35,639 bases of DNA. Source: an uncultured Thalassotalea sp. GTDB taxonomy: Bacteria > Pseudomonadota > Gammaproteobacteria > Enterobacterales > Alteromonadaceae. Positions 8,114-18,111 of this stretch are shown piece after piece (the stretch's first letter is position 1; the number at the start of each line of letters is the position of its first letter). The notes under the pieces are model-generated. The model was not told the DNA's origin. It saw only the letters and a list, made by a program, of their open reading frames with translations, and did not search any database. The position numbers and the translations under genes are program-made. The DNA is taken from the NCBI GenBank assembly GCA_947502355.1, contig CANMZP010000034.1:1-35639 (forward strand), written 5' to 3'.

Positions 8114-8905
8114 ATGTTTTTTACTGTCTTTTTTCTTTGCATGCTGCTTGGCTGTTTAGTTGGTTTTCTTGCCGGCCTATTAGGGATTGGCGGTGGGCTG
8201 GTTATCGTGCCCACTTTGGTGCTCATGCTGCCAATGGTTGGTATTGACCAAAGCATTGTTATGCCAATTGCTTTGGCGTCTTCTCTTGCATCGATTGTTA
8301 TTACCTCTTCAAGCTCAGCTTTTAATCACCACAAAAGCGGAAATATACCTTGGAAATTAACTCGAAAGTTAATGCTGTTTGTCGCTTTAGGCGCGGTTTT
8401 AGGTGCAAATTTAGCGGATGCATTACCCACTAAAGCGTTAACATCGATTTTCTCTATCTTTGTTATTTGCCTAGCCACCTATATGCTGCTTTCAATAAGG
8501 CAAACCGTACATCGTGACTTACCATCTGATTATGTACTAAAGGGGTTTGCTGGTCTAACGGGCACCATTGCCAGCTTGATGGGGATCAGTGGTGGTGCTG
8601 TTCTCATTCCTTTTTTAAGTTATTGTGGGGTTAATTTACTGCACGCCATTGGCGTTTCGACAGCTTGTGGTATGATTGTAGCGCTTTTTGGGACGATTGC
8701 TTATCTGATTACTGGCTTAGACAATCCGCATTTACCAGACTGGAGTCTGGGGTATATATACTGGCCTGCGGTGCTTGGTATTTCAACAACGTCCACAATT
8801 TTAGCAAGGTATGGGGTTCGGTTAGCCAATCGTTTGCCCGTGAAAACAATAAAAAAAGTTTTTGCCGCGTTTTTAATTTTTGTGGCATTTGAAATGATGA
8901 TTTAA
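8114..8905 (+). CDS. TSUP-family sulfite/sulfonate permease (TauE/SafE-like)
   Basis: This 263-residue inner-membrane protein has about eight hydrophobic segments. It shows the two-fold repeat of the TSUP family: GLLGIGGGLVIVP near residue 22 and SLMGISGGAVLIP near residue 156. Family members export or import sulfite, sulfoacetate or other organosulfur anions; the substrate cannot be assigned here. The ATG is preceded by AAGG at 6-base spacing. It lies just 6 bases before lgt and between ptsP and lgt, a place it also holds in related Alteromonadales as I recall it, so it is probably part of an operon with lgt and thyA. Confidence 0.85.
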   Translation: MFFTVFFLCMLLGCLVGFLAGLLGIGGGLVIVPTLVLMLPMVGIDQSIVMPIALASSLASIVITSSSSAFNHHKSGNIPWKLTRKLMLFVALGAVLGANLADALPTKALTSIFSIFVICLATYMLLSIRQTVHRDLPSDYVLKGFAGLTGTIASLMGISGGAVLIPFLSYCGVNLLHAIGVSTACGMIVALFGTIAYLITGLDNPHLPDWSLGYIYWPAVLGISTTSTILARYGVRLANRLPVKTIKKVFAAFLIFVAFEMMI

Positions 8906-8911
8906 TTTGGT

Positions 8912-9754
8912 ATGACTATGATCCCTGCTGTTCTTCAATTCCCGATAATTGACCCGATAATATTTTCAATTGGCCCTATAGCCTTACGCTGGTATGGTTT
9001 TATGTACCTGATTGGTTTTGTGTTTGCCATTTTGATTGCCAATAAAGCGGCAGATAAAAGCAATGGTTTATGGACACGCGATCAAGTAAGCGACCTACTA
9101 TTTTATGGCTTTTTAGGGGTGATCCTTGGTGGCAGGGTAGGCTATGTCTTATTTTATAATTTTGATTATTTCTTAACGGACCCGCTTTATCTATTTAAAA
9201 TTTGGACGGGTGGTATGTCCTTCCACGGCGGTCTGTTAGGTGTTTTAACCGCCATTGCTTACTTTGCCTTCAAAGAAAAGAAAACGTTTTTTCAAGTTGG
9301 CGACTTTGTTGCTCCCCTTGTCCCATTAGGGCTTGGTGCTGGCCGAGTCGGTAACTTTATTAATGCTGAGTTATGGGGACGCGAAACCGATGTACCTTGG
9401 GCCATGGTTTTTCCTACCGACAACTTACAATTAGCACGTCATCCATCACAGCTCTATGAGTTTTTCCTCGAAGGCGTGGTGTTGTTCGCAATTATTTACT
9501 TACTGAATAAAAAGCCAAGACCTAGTGGCTTTATTTCAGGTGTGTTTTTAGCTGGCTACGGCGCATTTAGAATGTTCATTGAATTCTTCAGAGAGCCGGA
9601 TGCACATCTTGGCTTTATCTTCTCATTTGTTTCTATGGGGCAAATTTTGTCTATGCCGATGGTTATTGCCGGAGTTGCTTTAATGCACTGGAGTTTAACT
9701 CGACCAAAACAAGAAGAAACCGTAGCCAAGAAAAAGAATAAAAAGAGAGCTTAA
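8912..9754 (+). CDS. lgt: Prolipoprotein diacylglyceryl transferase Lgt
   Basis: Lgt transfers diacylglycerol from phosphatidylglycerol to the lipobox Cys of prolipoproteins, the first step of lipoprotein maturation in the inner membrane. The 280-residue product has seven hydrophobic segments and the family signature [17 protein letters not shown] with the key Arg at 145. It also has [11 protein letters not shown] with His105 (R143 and H103 in E. coli) and [13 protein letters not shown] second possible start, ATG 8918, would remove two residues; the ribosome site does not decide. The stop is two bases from the thyA ATG, so the two are co-translated. Its pathway partner lspA is in this window at 17.1 kb, and a predicted substrate, bamD, at 29.4 kb. 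Confidence 0.95.
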   Translation: MTMIPAVLQFPIIDPIIFSIGPIALRWYGFMYLIGFVFAILIANKAADKSNGLWTRDQVSDLLFYGFLGVILGGRVGYVLFYNFDYFLTDPLYLFKIWTGGMSFHGGLLGVLTAIAYFAFKEKKTFFQVGDFVAPLVPLGLGAGRVGNFINAELWGRETDVPWAMVFPTDNLQLARHPSQLYEFFLEGVVLFAIIYLLNKKPRPSGFISGVFLAGYGAFRMFIEFFREPDAHLGFIFSFVSMGQILSMPMVIAGVALMHWSLTRPKQEETVAKKKNKKRA

Positions 9755-9756
9755 CC

Positions 9757-10608
9757 ATGAAACAATATTTGGATTTGTGCCAACGCATTATTGATGAAGG
9801 CACTTGGATTGATAATAAACGCACGGGGAAGCGTTGCTTAACCCTGATTAATGCCGATTTAGAGTATCAGGTTGGTGCGAACCAATTCCCGCTAATAACC
9901 ACTCGTAAAAGCTTTTATAAGTCAGCAATTGCTGAGTTACTCGGTTATTTAAAAGGCTTAGATAACGCGGCAGACTTTCGCGCCCTAGGCACCAAAACAT
10001 GGGATGCGAATGCCAACGATAACTCAGCTTGGTTAAATAATCCTTACCGTAAAGGTGAAGATGATATGGGGCGTGTGTACGGCGTACAGGGGCGCAGTTG
10101 GCAAAAACCTGACGGTGGACATATTGATCAGTTTAAAAAAGTGATTGATAACTTAAAAAATGGCATTGATGATCGCGGTGAGATTGTAACTTTTTATAAT
10201 CCAGGTGAATTTCATATGGGATGTTTACGTCCGTGTATGCATACGCACAATTTTTCATTGTTAGGTGATACCCTTTATTTAACCAGTTACCAACGTTCTT
10301 GTGATGTGCCTCTGGGCCTGAATTTTAATCAGGTACAGGTATTTACTTTGTTGGCTTTGGTCGCTCAAATCACCGGACATAAGGCTGGTGTGGCTTATCA
10401 CAAGATAGTGAATGCTCACATCTATGAAGATCAGTTAGAGCTGATGCGTGACGTACAATTAAAACGTGACCCCTTAGGAGCTCCTAAGTTACACATTAAC
10501 CCTGAAATTAAATCACTAGAAGATATTGAAACTTGGGTGAGTATGGATGACTTTGAGGTAACGGATTACGAACATCATGAGGCAATTAAGTACCCGTTTT
10601 CAGTTTAA
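9757..10608 (+). CDS. thyA: Thymidylate synthase ThyA
   Basis: ThyA makes dTMP from dUMP with methylene-tetrahydrofolate as donor. The 283-residue product has the nucleophile Cys160 (LRPCMHTH), the phosphate-binding [17 protein letters not shown] region, and HIYEDQLEL near the C-terminus. It ends in the IKYPFSV type of tail, where the family has KYxxPVAV-like residues. The sequence belongs to the longer marine-gammaproteobacterial type, with an insertion before GRVYGVQGR, rather than the 264-aa E. coli form. The start is two bases after lgt. It ends about 190 bases before a shared terminator with rpsT. Confidence 0.94.
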   Translation: MKQYLDLCQRIIDEGTWIDNKRTGKRCLTLINADLEYQVGANQFPLITTRKSFYKSAIAELLGYLKGLDNAADFRALGTKTWDANANDNSAWLNNPYRKGEDDMGRVYGVQGRSWQKPDGGHIDQFKKVIDNLKNGIDDRGEIVTFYNPGEFHMGCLRPCMHTHNFSLLGDTLYLTSYQRSCDVPLGLNFNQVQVFTLLALVAQITGHKAGVAYHKIVNAHIYEDQLELMRDVQLKRDPLGAPKLHINPEIKSLEDIETWVSMDDFEVTDYEHHEAIKYPFSV

Positions 10609-10800
10609 AAAATAAAGGCGGCAAGCTAAAAGCTTTATGCTTCAAGTAAAAGCGAAATGTAATGTCGAGAATTGTTTTTGTTTCTAAAAACTTCAGTCGC
10701 CAGTTGGCTGAATAACAAGCAATTTATTGACCTTAAAATCGCTTCAATCTTGTAGCATGCCGCGCGTATATATTGTAGCTTAGATCAAATTTCAGATATA

Positions 10801-10826
10801 AAAAAACCGACCTAAGTCGGTTTTTT
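10801..10826. terminator. Bidirectional terminator between thyA and rpsT
   Basis: An 11-bp perfect stem (AAAAAACCGAC with GTCGGTTTTTT) has a 4-base CTAA loop. A and T runs on both sides let it serve thyA on the plus strand and rpsT on the minus strand. Confidence 0.85.
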
Positions 10827-10851
10827 TAAAAATGAAAAATTAAAGCGCTAA

Positions 10852-11112
10852 TTAAAGAGCTTTGATTTTTGCATTCAAGCGGCTCTTAGCACGAGCAGCT
10901 TTGTTTTTGTGGATTAAACCTTTACTTGCGTAACGGTCTAAAATTGGAGCAGCAACTGCGAACTCTTTAGTTGCAGCTTCTTTGTCACCAGCAGCGATAG
11001 CAGCGATAACTTTTTTCAAGTAAGTGCGCATCATAGAGCGGCGACTTGCATTATGTTGGCGACGCTTCTCAGATTGGACAGCGCGCTTCTTAGCAGACTT
11101 AGAGTTAGCCAA
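10852..11112 (-). CDS. rpsT: 30S ribosomal protein S20
   Basis: The 86-residue, Lys/Ala-rich protein starts [18 protein letters not shown] and ends [10 protein letters not shown], as S20 does (E. coli 87 aa). It binds 16S rRNA early in 30S assembly. The initiation codon is TTG, with AGGAG six bases upstream. A UUG start is also used in E. coli rpsT, where it takes part in translational autoregulation; conservation here suggests the same control. A strong sigma-70-type promoter lies about 50 bases upstream and a bidirectional terminator follows. Confidence 0.97.
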   Translation of the reverse strand: MANSKSAKKRAVQSEKRRQHNASRRSMMRTYLKKVIAAIAAGDKEAATKEFAVAAPILDRYASKGLIHKNKAARAKSRLNAKIKAL

Positions 11113-11160
11113 GGTGGACTCCTAAAAATAAATAAATATAGCCATAATTTAAGGCGGTGA

Positions 11161-11189
11161 AATATGCCTGTTTTTTTAGCTTTTGTCAA
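11161..11189 (-). promoter_or_regulatory. Sigma-70 promoter of rpsT
   Basis: On the minus strand a perfect TTGACA (11184-11189) is separated by 17 bases from CATATT (11161-11166, four of six consensus bases). It points at rpsT, with about 40 bases of leader to the TTG start. Confidence 0.7.
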
Positions 11190-11365
11190 ACGTTTTATCG
11201 AAATTTTAATCAATAAATGCGTTTGAACAGAAAAAACGGACACGGACATTGCACAGGATGATATCATTTTTAAGGCTTAACATCTAAATAAGTTGACCAC
11301 TTTTGTGTCTTATAATGTAAAAAAATGAAAAAGGACGCTATTTAAGCCTTATTTAGCTTGGTCCA

Positions 11366-11374
11366 TGATAGAAT
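11366..11374 (+). promoter_or_regulatory. Possible extended -10 promoter for murJ
   Basis: TGATAGAAT fits the extended -10 form (TG, one base, then a TATAAT-like hexamer) about 95 bases before the murJ start. No clear -35 box is seen, which is usual for this class. Confidence 0.4.
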
Positions 11375-11391
11375 ATGCGGTTTTGTTAGGC

Positions 11392-11412
11392 TTAATCGTT
11401 AATCGTTAATCG
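11392..11412 (+). repeat. Three tandem copies of heptamer TTAATCG
   Basis: Three perfect copies run head to tail, 55 bases before the murJ start and within its probable leader. They may be a small slippage-prone tract or a binding site. Confidence 0.8.
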
Positions 11413-11467
11413 ATTTTGTCATTATCTTATTCCGTTTGTGCGTTAATAATAAAAAGGAGCAGCAATT

Positions 11468-13039
11468 TTGAGCAAAAAATTGCTTAAATCAGGTTTAATC
11501 GTCAGTTTTATGACACTTATTTCTCGAGTCTTGGGATTAGTGCGAGATGTGGTTATTGCCGATAAGATTGGTACTAATGCTGGCGCCGACGTGTTTTTCT
11601 TTGCCAATAAAATTCCAAACTTTTTAAGACGCTTGTTTGCTGAAGGTGCGTTTGCACAGGCATTTGTGCCGGTATTAACCCAATATCAAGAGAAAGACAA
11701 ACAGCAAGGCACGGATGAGACTAAAGAGTTAATTGCCAAAGTAAGTGGCACCTTAGGTGTGATCGTAAGTATTGTTACCTTATTTGGGGTGATTGCATCA
11801 CCTGTGCTCGTGGCCTTGTTTGGCTTTGGTTGGTTTGTCGATTGGGTAAATGATGGCCCGTCAACCGAGAAGTTTAATCTGGCTGCCTTATTATTAAAAA
11901 TTACCTTCCCGTATTTATGGTTCATCAGCTTTACCGCGCTTGCCGGTTCGATTTTAAATACCCTCGGGAAATTTGGTGCCGCAGCGTTTACCCCGGTCCT
12001 TCTTAATGTGTGTATTATTTCTGCGGCCATATACCTTTCACCACAGTTTGCCGAGCCGGCTTTTGCCTTGGCTTGGGGCGTATTTTTAGGTGGCTTAACC
12101 CAGTTTCTATTTCAAATCCCGTTTTTGTATCGCGCTGGTGTGCTAATTAAACCAAGTTGGGGATGGCAACATGAAGGGGTAAAAAAAATCCGCAAATTGC
12201 TGCTGCCTGCGTTATTTGGTGTATCCGTTACACAAATCAATTTATTGCTAGATACCTTAATTGCCAGTTTCTTAGTAACCGGGTCTATCAGTTGGCTGTA
12301 TTACGCCGACCGTTTGCTCGAATTTCCACTGGGGTTATTTGGCATCGGTATTGCTACCGTTATTCTGCCAAGCCTTTCTCGTATGCATGCCACTGAAAAT
12401 AGCCGGGAATTTTCCGATACATTAAATTGGGCGTTAAAGGTCGTTAGCTTAATGGGCTGGCCTGCTATGGCGGGGTTAATGGTACTTGCTCAGCCAATTA
12501 TCATGGTGTTGTTCATGCGTGGTGAATTTAGCCAACACGACGTGTTGCAAGTGTCATGGGCGTTGTTTGCCTATTTGAGTGGCTTATTAAGCTTTATGTT
12601 TATTAAAGTGTTAGCGCCTGGTTATTATGCTCGCCACGACACCAAAACACCGGTTGTTATTGGTATTAAAGCCATGGTGGCCAATATGGCCTTTAATTTA
12701 ATGCTAGCGCCATTTTTTGGCTATGTCGGCTTGGCAATTGCTACGGCGCTATCGGCAACGTTAAATGGCACCCTTTTGTATCGGGGCTTAAAACAACTTG
12801 GTGTTTATCAACTGGATAAATCAACTAAACTGGTGATAGTTAAGCTTATTGCAGCGACAGCCGTGATGGCGACAGCGTTGTATTGGTTAACACCCGATTT
12901 CTCTGTTTGGTTAACCATGGACATAGTGGCAAAAGTCGGTAAGTTAACAGGCTTAATTGGGATTGGCGCGGTTATTTATTTTATAACGGCTTTCGCCCTA
13001 GGTATCCGATTGCGAACATTTAGCAGTAAGACCCAGTAA
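11468..13039 (+). CDS. murJ: Lipid II flippase MurJ (MviN)
   Basis: MurJ moves lipid II across the inner membrane for peptidoglycan synthesis. The 523-residue protein has about 14 membrane segments. It begins with the typical LLKSGLIVSFMTLISRVLGLVRDVV, here preceded only by SKK, and then shows NKIPNFLRRLFAEGAFAQAFVPVL, the most conserved stretch of the family. Conserved segments continue through YYADRLLEFPLGLFG and RMHA, and FYARHD-type GYYARHDTKTPV. The start is TTG, supported by AGGAG at 8-base spacing and by matching the usual N-terminus. It sits between rpsT and ribF, as in Pseudomonas and Shewanella. Confidence 0.96.
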   Translation: MSKKLLKSGLIVSFMTLISRVLGLVRDVVIADKIGTNAGADVFFFANKIPNFLRRLFAEGAFAQAFVPVLTQYQEKDKQQGTDETKELIAKVSGTLGVIVSIVTLFGVIASPVLVALFGFGWFVDWVNDGPSTEKFNLAALLLKITFPYLWFISFTALAGSILNTLGKFGAAAFTPVLLNVCIISAAIYLSPQFAEPAFALAWGVFLGGLTQFLFQIPFLYRAGVLIKPSWGWQHEGVKKIRKLLLPALFGVSVTQINLLLDTLIASFLVTGSISWLYYADRLLEFPLGLFGIGIATVILPSLSRMHATENSREFSDTLNWALKVVSLMGWPAMAGLMVLAQPIIMVLFMRGEFSQHDVLQVSWALFAYLSGLLSFMFIKVLAPGYYARHDTKTPVVIGIKAMVANMAFNLMLAPFFGYVGLAIATALSATLNGTLLYRGLKQLGVYQLDKSTKLVIVKLIAATAVMATALYWLTPDFSVWLTMDIVAKVGKLTGLIGIGAVIYFITAFALGIRLRTFSSKTQ

Positions 13040-13271
13040 TATTTAATGAAAACGTGCATAAAAACAAACGCGAATAATCGGTTATAAAACCGTAAATAAA
13101 CAATTTATTGAAAAATAACCCCCTAAAATTACCCTAAGTGAGCCAAAGGTGCTGATTATTAGTCCGTACTGATATATAATTCGTCGGTTTTTATACAATT
13201 AGTGTTCGCCAAAATGTACGCATTAAATTCGAATGGCTGATTGAGAGTCGTATTGTAAGAGTTAAGGGTTT

Positions 13272-14204
13272 ATGGAATTAGTACGCGGGATACATAACAT
13301 GCGTGATGCGCATAAAGGATGTGTATTAACCATAGGAAATTTTGATGGGGTTCATTTAGGCCACCAACGGGTGATTGCCGCGTTGATTGCCAAAGCCGAA
13401 GCGTTAAACCTAACGCCTGCGGTTATGGTATTTGAGCCGCAGCCACGAGAGCTGTTTAATCCGCAAAATGCACCGGCCCGACTAAGTCGTTTACGCGATA
13501 AATACAACCTACTGAATAAATTGGGTGTAAAAAGGCTGATTTGCGTTAATTTTAATCGTGAGTTTGCTAACCAGACACCAGAATATTTTGTTGAGCACGT
13601 GTTAGTTGAAAAGCTAGGCATCAAACATTTGATCATCGGTGATGATTTTCATTTTGGTAAAGACCGTTTAGGGAATTTCAACATGCTCCTAAATGCGGGT
13701 GAGCAATTTGACTTTACGGTTACCGATACAGCCAGTTACAAGTTTTTGGATTGTCGAATTTCCAGTACCGAAATCCGTCATGCATTACAAAACGACAATC
13801 TGCCTGAAGCGAAACGCATGCTTGGCAGACCTTACAGCATCGTAGGCCGAGTGGTTCACGGTGCTAAGTTGGGAAGAAACATTGGTTTCCCAACCGCAAA
13901 TGTTTTACTTAAACGCTGTGTATCGCCAGTAAAAGGCGTTTACGTCGTAAAAGTTAAAGTAAACAAGAAAAATTATTATGGTGTTGCCAACATTGGTTCT
14001 AGACCAACCGTAAATGGTGTTAGGCAGCAACTTGAAGTCCACTTGTTTGACTTCAAACAAAATTTATATGGTCAGCAAATTGAAGTTGCTTTACTGGAAA
14101 AGATCCGCGAAGAACAACGCTTCGCCTCTTTAGATGAGTTGACCAAGCAAATAAGCAAAGATAGTGAACAAGCTCGCAATTACGTGCAAGCTTTGAATAA
14201 CTGA
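13272..14204 (+). CDS. ribF: Bifunctional riboflavin kinase/FAD synthetase RibF
   Basis: RibF phosphorylates riboflavin to FMN and adenylates FMN to FAD. The 310-residue product has the N-terminal FAD synthetase domain with the nucleotide-binding GNFDGVHLGHQ at residues 22-32 and ISSTEIRHAL near residue 165. The C-terminal riboflavin kinase domain has GRNIGFPTANV and GVANIGSRPTV near residues 200-240. The ATG is preceded by TAAGGG. The 232-base gap upstream contains a TATAAT at 13175 but no FMN riboswitch-like structure. It begins the ribF-ileS-lspA-fkpB-ispH run. Confidence 0.96.
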   Translation: MELVRGIHNMRDAHKGCVLTIGNFDGVHLGHQRVIAALIAKAEALNLTPAVMVFEPQPRELFNPQNAPARLSRLRDKYNLLNKLGVKRLICVNFNREFANQTPEYFVEHVLVEKLGIKHLIIGDDFHFGKDRLGNFNMLLNAGEQFDFTVTDTASYKFLDCRISSTEIRHALQNDNLPEAKRMLGRPYSIVGRVVHGAKLGRNIGFPTANVLLKRCVSPVKGVYVVKVKVNKKNYYGVANIGSRPTVNGVRQQLEVHLFDFKQNLYGQQIEVALLEKIREEQRFASLDELTKQISKDSEQARNYVQALNN

Positions 14205-14224
14205 AATTAACGGATAAATGATTG

Positions 14225-17047
14225 ATGAGTGACTACAAACCAACTTTAAATTTACCTGCTACTACGTTTCCTATGCGTGGTAACTTACCGCAGCGCGAGC
14301 CTAAAATGCTTAAAGAGTGGGCTGAAAAAGATCTTTATGGTCAAATCCGCGCCGCTAAAAAAGGCAAAAAATCATTTATTTTGCATGACGGTCCTCCGTA
14401 TGCCAATGGTAATATTCACTTAGGTCACTCGGTAAATAAAATCCTTAAAGACATTATCGTTAAGTCTAAAACTTTATCGGATTTTAACTCACCTTACGTA
14501 CCTGGTTGGGACTGTCACGGTTTACCAATTGAATTGGTTGTTGAAAAGAAATGGGGCAAACCGGGTAAAAAGCTTAACTCGGCCGAATTTCGTCAAAAAT
14601 GTCGTGAGTACGCGAAAAAGCAAGTTGACGGTCAACGTGAAGACTTTAAACGCTTAGGTGTTAACGCGGACTGGGACAACCCATATTTAACAATGGATTT
14701 TAAAACTGAAGCCAATATTATCCGTGCTTTAGGTAAAATCACTGAAAACGGTCATTTGCACCAAGGCTTTAAACCTGTTCATTGGTGTACAGATTGTGGC
14801 TCTGCTTTGGCAGAAGCGGAAGTTGAGTACAAAGACAAAGTATCACCAGCCATTGATGTTAAGTTTTTAGCGGACGATTCTGTCGCGCAATTATTCTCGC
14901 ATCCTGAAGGTCACGAAGGTAGTGGTCCAATTTCAATTGTTATTTGGACTACAACACCTTGGACATTGCCTGCTAACCGTGCGGTATCTGTTCACCCAGA
15001 ACTTCAGTACACCTTAGTTCAAGCCGAAACTGAGCAAGGTCCTCAACGTATTATCCTAGGCTCAGACTTAGTGAAAGACTGTATGGACCGTTTTGGTATT
15101 GAAAAATACCATGCATTAGGTTTCTGTGAAGGTGCAGCGCTTGAAAATACTCAAGTCGCGCACCCATTCTATGATTTCACGGTGCCAATTATTCTTGGTG
15201 ATCACGTGACGACTGATTCAGGTACTGGTTGTGTTCATACAGCTCCTGGTCATGGTGTGGACGATTTCAATGTAGGTCGTAAATACGACTTAGAAGTTGC
15301 AAACCCGGTCGGGGCAAACGGTGTATACCTTGCTGATACGGAGCTTTTCGCTGGCCAACACGTTTTCAAAGCAAACGATTCTGTGGTTGAAGTGTTAAAA
15401 GAGCGCAGTGCGTTAATGCATCACCATGCATACGAGCATTCTTACCCACATTGTTGGAGACACAAAACACCTATTATTTTCCGTGCTACGCCTCAATGGT
15501 TTATCAGCATGGATAAAAAAGGTCTGCGTGAAGAGTCATTAAAAGAAATTGAACAAACCAAATGGATCCCTGATTGGGGCCAAAGCCGCATTGAAAAAAT
15601 GGTTGAAGGTCGTCCCGACTGGTGTATTTCACGTCAGCGTACTTGGGGCGTGCCTATTGCCTTGTTTATCCACAAAGATACCGGTGCACTTCACCCGAAC
15701 AGCATTGAGCTGATTGAACAAGTCGCACAAAAAGTTGAAAAAGAAGGCATTCAAGCTTGGTTTGATTTGGAGCCAGAAGAGTTGATTGCAGGTGATGCAG
15801 CCGAATACGTTAAAGTACCTGATACGTTAGATGTATGGTTTGACTCTGGTGTATCACACTACTCAGTAGTTGATGCCCGTGAAGATTTTGACTCAATTGC
15901 CGACCTTTACCTTGAAGGTAGTGACCAACACCGTGGTTGGTTTATGTCTTCAATGATGTCTTCGGTAGCAATGAATGGCAAAGCGCCTTACAAAGAAGTG
16001 TTAACGCATGGTTTTACGGTTGATGTGAAAGGTCACAAAATGTCTAAGTCATTAGGCAACGTAGTGACTCCAGCTGAAATTACCAATAAGTTAGGGGCAG
16101 ATATCCTACGCTTATGGGTCGCTTCAGTGAACTACACACAAGAAATTACTGTGTCAGATGAAATCTTTAAGCGTCAAGCAGATGCTTATCGCCGTATTCG
16201 TAACACTTCGCGTTTCTTATTAGCAAACATGAATGGTTTTGAGCCTACGCAGCACAGCGTAGCGTTTGATGACATGATTGCACTCGATCGTTGGGTGGTT
16301 GGTAAAGCAGCCGACTTACAAGAAGAAATCATCGACGCGTACAACAACTATGAGTTCCATGCTGTTGTTCAAAAAATCATGAATTTCTGTACAGCAGAGC
16401 TAGGTGGTTTCTACTTAGATATCATTAAAGACAGACAATACACCGCGAAAAGCGACAGTGTTGCACGTCGTTCTTGTCAAACCGCCTTGTTCTTAATTGC
16501 AGAAGCATTGGTTCGTTGGATGGCCCCAATCATGTCATTTACGGCTCAAGAGATCTGGGCTGCGTTACCAGGTGAACGTGATGAATTTGTATTTACTGGT
16601 GTATGGTTTGATGGCATAGAAAAACTGCCTGCCGATGCTGCATTAAACAACGATTTCTGGGCAAGCTTGCTAGCGGTTCGTACCGAAGTAAACAAAGCAT
16701 TAGAGCAAGCTCGTCGTGATGAAGTCCTAGGTGCAACATTACAAGCAGATGTTACTTTATATGCTACAAGTGAATTAGCGGAAAAATTAAACACTATAGG
16801 TGATGAGTTACGCTTTGCCTTAATCACCTCGGGTGCAACCGTTGAAACGGTTACCGCGAAACCAGAAGGAGCAAGTGAGACTGAAGTTGAAGGCTTATGG
16901 CTTGCGATTGCCGCTTCAAAGGGTACTAAGTGTGAGCGTTGCTGGCACTACACTGATGATGTTGGTCAATCAGATACGCACGAAGACTTGTGTCAACGCT
17001 GTGTAACTAACGTTGATGGTGATGGCGAAACTCGCCAATTCGCATAA
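14225..17047 (+). CDS. ileS: Isoleucyl-tRNA synthetase
   Basis: IleS charges tRNA-Ile and edits misactivated valine. The class I motifs are HLGH at residues 65-68 ([12 protein letters not shown]) and KMSKS at 605-609, close to the E. coli positions. The editing domain has [12 protein letters not shown] and [12 protein letters not shown]. The C-terminal zinc site is CERCW with CQRC. The ATG at 14225 is chosen over a TTG at 14222 because [11 protein letters not shown] matches the known N-terminus; an ATG at 14218 is out of frame. The protein is 940 aa. The gap to ribF is 20 bases and to lspA 25 bases, consistent with an operon. Confidence 0.97.
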   Translation: MSDYKPTLNLPATTFPMRGNLPQREPKMLKEWAEKDLYGQIRAAKKGKKSFILHDGPPYANGNIHLGHSVNKILKDIIVKSKTLSDFNSPYVPGWDCHGLPIELVVEKKWGKPGKKLNSAEFRQKCREYAKKQVDGQREDFKRLGVNADWDNPYLTMDFKTEANIIRALGKITENGHLHQGFKPVHWCTDCGSALAEAEVEYKDKVSPAIDVKFLADDSVAQLFSHPEGHEGSGPISIVIWTTTPWTLPANRAVSVHPELQYTLVQAETEQGPQRIILGSDLVKDCMDRFGIEKYHALGFCEGAALENTQVAHPFYDFTVPIILGDHVTTDSGTGCVHTAPGHGVDDFNVGRKYDLEVANPVGANGVYLADTELFAGQHVFKANDSVVEVLKERSALMHHHAYEHSYPHCWRHKTPIIFRATPQWFISMDKKGLREESLKEIEQTKWIPDWGQSRIEKMVEGRPDWCISRQRTWGVPIALFIHKDTGALHPNSIELIEQVAQKVEKEGIQAWFDLEPEELIAGDAAEYVKVPDTLDVWFDSGVSHYSVVDAREDFDSIADLYLEGSDQHRGWFMSSMMSSVAMNGKAPYKEVLTHGFTVDVKGHKMSKSLGNVVTPAEITNKLGADILRLWVASVNYTQEITVSDEIFKRQADAYRRIRNTSRFLLANMNGFEPTQHSVAFDDMIALDRWVVGKAADLQEEIIDAYNNYEFHAVVQKIMNFCTAELGGFYLDIIKDRQYTAKSDSVARRSCQTALFLIAEALVRWMAPIMSFTAQEIWAALPGERDEFVFTGVWFDGIEKLPADAALNNDFWASLLAVRTEVNKALEQARRDEVLGATLQADVTLYATSELAEKLNTIGDELRFALITSGATVETVTAKPEGASETEVEGLWLAIAASKGTKCERCWHYTDDVGQSDTHEDLCQRCVTNVDGDGETRQFA

Positions 17048-17072
17048 TAATACTGGAATATAGGTAGTATCG

Positions 17073-17597
17073 ATGTCAGTAAAGACCCTGTTTTCAAATA
17101 GTGGTTTGCGTTGGATTTGGTTGGCAGTCATCATGTTGATTGTCGACCAGGTAAGCAAGCAAATGGTTGTGGCGATGATGGATTACCGTGAGTCTATCGC
17201 TGTGATCCCATTTTTTAATTTAACCTATGTCCATAATCCGGGCGCCGCGTTTAGCTTTTTAGCGGATCAGGGCGGTTGGCAACGCTGGTTCTTTTCGGGC
17301 ATCGCCTTTGTTGTTAGCATCGTGCTAGTGGTATGGATGGCGAAGACTCCTAAAAAAGATACGTTTATCAGCATCGCATTTGCCTTAATTTTAAGTGGTG
17401 CGATTGGCAACTTAATTGATCGTTTTATGTTTGGGTACGTCATCGACTTCCTAGATTTTTACGTAGGTGACAAACATTGGCCAGCCTTTAATATTGCCGA
17501 TTCGGCGATTTTTATTGGCGCTGCGATGATGTTACTCGAATCATTTAAAAGCGAAGATAACGCTAAATCAGAACAACAAAATAAAACGGCGGAGTAA
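17073..17597 (+). CDS. lspA: Signal peptidase II (lipoprotein signal peptidase)
   Basis: LspA cleaves the signal peptide of diacylglyceryl-modified prolipoproteins in the inner membrane, acting after Lgt. The 174-residue product has four hydrophobic segments and the conserved boxes VDQVSKQ, VHNPGAAFSFL, GNLIDRFMFGYVIDFLDF and FNIADSAIF. The two catalytic aspartates are at residues 125 and 143. The tail is acidic and Lys/Gln-rich. It is six bases from fkpB, as in the E. coli ileS-lspA-fkpB-ispH cluster. Confidence 0.96.
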   Translation: MSVKTLFSNSGLRWIWLAVIMLIVDQVSKQMVVAMMDYRESIAVIPFFNLTYVHNPGAAFSFLADQGGWQRWFFSGIAFVVSIVLVVWMAKTPKKDTFISIAFALILSGAIGNLIDRFMFGYVIDFLDFYVGDKHWPAFNIADSAIFIGAAMMLLESFKSEDNAKSEQQNKTAE

Positions 17598-17603
17598 AGT
17601 TGT

Positions 17604-18038
17604 ATGTCTGTTAAAACCGTACTTGATAATTCATCCTTGTTAATGCACATCACCATGAAGTTATCAGATGGCTCTGCCGCTGACAGCACCAAAGTAAATA
17701 ACAAGCCAGCGCGTGTTAATTTAGGTGATAACAGCCTTTCAAAAGCATTTGAAGCACAGCTGTTTGGTTTAACCATTGGCGACAGCAAAGAATTTACCTT
17801 AGAAGCTGTTGATGCTTTTGGTGACGTAAACCCTGATAACATTCATTACGTTGACCGCACCAAATTTAGTAGCGACGCCCCTGCCGAAGTAGGCAGTATT
17901 GTGACCTTTACTCAACCTGGTGGTGAAATTCCGGGCGTAATTCGTGAAGTAAATGATTTATCGGTAACCGTTGACTTTAATCACCCATTGGCTGGTCAAG
18001 CAATTACGTTTGCTGTTGATATCGTCGAAATTTTATAA
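17604..18038 (+). CDS. fkpB: FKBP-type peptidyl-prolyl isomerase FkpB (SlpA-like)
   Basis: The 144-residue product aligns with E. coli FkpB (149 aa): the N-terminal HITMKLSDGS.AD.T strand, LGDNSLSKAFEAQLFGLTIGDSKEFTL, the flap region, and the closing IPGVIREV and DFNHPLAGQ motif typical of SlyD/FkpB proteins. It is a cytoplasmic prolyl isomerase and chaperone of the IF-insert type. It lacks the His-rich metal-binding tail of SlyD, which separates it from that paralogue. GGAG 5' of the ATG gives a clear ribosome site. The placement between lspA and ispH is conserved. Confidence 0.93.
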   Translation: MSVKTVLDNSSLLMHITMKLSDGSAADSTKVNNKPARVNLGDNSLSKAFEAQLFGLTIGDSKEFTLEAVDAFGDVNPDNIHYVDRTKFSSDAPAEVGSIVTFTQPGGEIPGVIREVNDLSVTVDFNHPLAGQAITFAVDIVEIL

Positions 18039-18111
18039 TTAACATGCTTTAGCACATACTGCTAAAGCTTAGTCGCTTAGCGGCTGATAACCTTATATAG
18101 GGTATTTTTTA

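Larger units (their letters stand above)
11113..11467. other. Intergenic region between divergent rpsT and murJ
   Basis: This 355-base gap holds the rpsT promoter, a candidate extended -10 for murJ and a triple heptamer repeat. No small gene or RNA is recognised. The long open frame on the minus strand here runs into rpsT in another frame and has no coding character. Confidence 0.5.

Noticed and set aside
11031-11267. Minus-strand open frame overlapping rpsT
   Set aside because: It runs across the rpsT promoter and into rpsT in another frame; its composition is that of a shadow frame.
11293-11316. TTGACC and TATAAT pair upstream of murJ
   Set aside because: The spacer is only 12 bases, too short for a sigma-70 promoter, so the two boxes cannot work together.
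13040-13271. Possible FMN riboswitch upstream of ribF
   Set aside because: I looked for the conserved RFN-element helices and saw none; a lone TATAAT-like box is too little to call more.
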